Source of the DNA: Cyanothece sp. UBA12306
GTDB lineage: Bacteria; Cyanobacteriota; Cyanobacteriia; Cyanobacteriales; Microcystaceae
Length of the DNA stretch: 5,109 nucleotides
Assembly (NCBI GenBank): GCA_003448685.1
Contig: DLXW01000035.1
Coordinates: 1-5,109, forward strand
Direction: 5' to 3'
Shown here: in pieces, positions 3,778 to 5,109 of the stretch
Layout of the letters: each line of letters starts with the position of its first letter
Position numbering within the stretch: the first letter of the stretch is position 1
Translations under genes and position numbers: made by a program
The notes under the pieces: model-generated
The model's database searches: none
What the model was told of the DNA's origin: nothing
What the model saw: only the letters and a program-made list of their open reading frames with translations

Positions 3778-5109
3778 ATGACAAAAACTCTCAAATCTCT
3801 CACAGGTACTCAAATTAGAGATAAATTCCTCCAATTTTACGCTAACAAGCAACATCAAATCCTACCTAGTGCATCCTTGGTTCCTGAAGATCCTACCGTA
3901 CTTCTGACCATTGCAGGAATGCTACCCTTTAAACCAATTTTTCTAGGACAACAAAAACCTGACTATCCTCGCACTACTACTTCACAGAAGTGCATCCGTA
4001 CCAATGATATCGAAAACGTCGGACGTACAGCAAGACACCATACCTTCTTTGAGATGTTGGGTAATTTTAGTTTTGGGGACTATTTTAAAGAACAAGCGAT
4101 CGCTTGGGCCTGGGAATTATCCACAGAAGTATTTGAATTACCCCCAGAAAATGTCGTCGTCAGTGTTTTTGAAGACGATGACGAAGCGTTTGCAATTTGG
4201 CAAAATAAGATTGGTATTTCTCCCCAAAGAATTCAAAGAATGGGAGAAAAAGATAACTTTTGGAAAGCGGGACCCACGGGACCTTGTGGCCCTTGTTCAG
4301 AATTATATTATGACTTTCATCCCGAATTAGGAGATGACAATATTGACTTAGAAGATGACACCCGTTTCATCGAGTTTTATAACTTGGTGTTTATGCAATA
4401 TAATCGCGATGCGCAAGGTAATTTAACTCCGTTGCAAAATAAAAATATTGACACCGGAATGGGGTTAGAACGCATGGCACAAATTTTGCAACAAGTCCCC
4501 AATAATTACGAAACTGATCTAATTTTTCCCATCATCGAAACTGCTGCTAAAATTGCAGCAATTAACTACAAAAAAGCTGACGAAAAAACTAAAGTATCCT
4601 TAAAGGTTATTGGAGATCATGTTCGTTCAGTTGTACACATGATCGCGGATGGAATTACTGCATCAAATACTGATCGCGGTTATGTTTTACGTCGATTAAT
4701 TCGTCGTGTCGTTCGTCATGGAAGATTAATTGGAATAGAAGGAGAATTTACTACTAAAGTTGCTGAAACAGCGATCCAACTTTCTGAATCAGTTTATCCT
4801 AATGTTAGAGAACGAGAAACGATTATCAAAGGGGAATTACAACGGGAAGAGTCCCGCTTCTTGGAAACCCTAGAAAGGGGAGAAAAACTATTAGCAGAAA
4901 TTGTGGCTAAAACATCTAAAAATAGTCAGATTTCTGGAGTAGATGCTTTTACTCTTTATGATACCTATGGTTTTCCCTTGGAATTAACCCAAGAAATTGC
5001 AGAAGAACAGGGTTTAAGTGTTGATGTAAATGGCTTTGAAGTTGCTATGAAAGAACAACAAGAACGTTCCAAAGCTGCCCACGAAACCATCGATTTAACC
5101 GTCCAAGGT
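3778..5109 (+). CDS. alaS: Alanyl-tRNA synthetase, N-terminal part (cut by window edge)
   Basis: Joins alanine to tRNA-Ala in the cytoplasm (ATP-dependent, class II). The first 444 residues are present, uninterrupted, about half of the usual 870-880. The N-terminus has the family's [11 protein letters not shown] (11-21). Motif 1 lies around [17 protein letters not shown] (41-57). Motif 2 is [19 protein letters not shown] (86-104), with the class II arginine at 86. [11 protein letters not shown] (165-175) follows, and motif 3 is GMGLERMAQ (227-235). The tRNA-recognition helices start about residue 245 and include [18 protein letters not shown] (299-316) and the conserved [10 protein letters not shown] (395-404). 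The editing and C-Ala domains would lie beyond the right edge. The ATG gives the expected family N-terminus; no strong Shine-Dalgarno precedes it. An in-frame TTG four codons upstream is a poorer candidate. There is no sign of frameshift or transfer. Confidence 0.97.
   Translation, partial: MTKTLKSLTGTQIRDKFLQFYANKQHQILPSASLVPEDPTVLLTIAGMLPFKPIFLGQQKPDYPRTTTSQKCIRTNDIENVGRTARHHTFFEMLGNFSFGDYFKEQAIAWAWELSTEVFELPPENVVVSVFEDDDEAFAIWQNKIGISPQRIQRMGEKDNFWKAGPTGPCGPCSELYYDFHPELGDDNIDLEDDTRFIEFYNLVFMQYNRDAQGNLTPLQNKNIDTGMGLERMAQILQQVPNNYETDLIFPIIETAAKIAAINYKKADEKTKVSLKVIGDHVRSVVHMIADGITASNTDRGYVLRRLIRRVVRHGRLIGIEGEFTTKVAETAIQLSESVYPNVRERETIIKGELQREESRFLETLERGEKLLAEIVAKTSKNSQISGVDAFTLYDTYGFPLELTQEIAEEQGLSVDVNGFEVAMKEQQERSKAAHETIDLTVQG

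Noticed and set aside
4004..4330. A 108-codon open frame on the plus strand
   Set aside because: It overlaps alaS in another frame across motif 2 and the GPTGPCGPC region, which are clearly coding in the alaS frame.

Overview
The window looks like ordinary chromosomal DNA from an AT-rich unicellular cyanobacterium (Crocosphaera/Cyanothece/Microcystis-like, by inference). Three things point there: four perfect copies of the cyanobacterial HIP1 octamer GCGATCGC in 5.1 kb, a DUF3370-type protein (a family I know only from cyanobacteria), and a cyanobacterial-style alanyl-tRNA synthetase.

Layout, left to right. Positions 1-49 hold a few degenerate TTCTGA words. A small two-helix membrane protein of unknown function lies on the minus strand (50-343). 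Its 236-bp upstream region (344-579) has no gene but is rich in operator-like structure: a near-perfect 20-bp palindrome over a possible -35 box, five YTTA cores at about 11-bp spacing, and two copies of a palindrome 41 bp apart. Next, on the minus strand, is a secreted or envelope DUF3370 protein (580-1941) whose start is unusual: an ATG immediately followed by TGA lies just upstream, in frame with extra signal-peptide-like codons. A short divergent spacer separates it from a plus-strand gene (2063-2698) for a stand-alone nuclease-fold protein of the PD-(D/E)XK type, similar to the N-terminal part of type I restriction R subunits. The 286 bp after it (2699-2984) contain no gene, are about 19% GC and carry several inverted repeats, as expected between convergent genes. 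Then comes a tight two-gene minus-strand operon: a PIN-domain protein (3281-3685) and, 2 bp downstream, a small acidic helical protein (2985-3278). The window ends inside alaS (3778 to the right edge, plus strand), divergent from the PIN operon.

I see no single pathway linking these genes. The alaS fragment is housekeeping; the others are small accessory or lineage-specific genes. The parts most worth a second look are the PIN-domain pair (an atypical toxin-antitoxin candidate with the PIN gene first), the ATG-TGA at the DUF3370 start, and the structured upstream region of the small membrane protein. I find no CRISPR array, tRNA, rRNA, insertion sequence or clearly new defence system.
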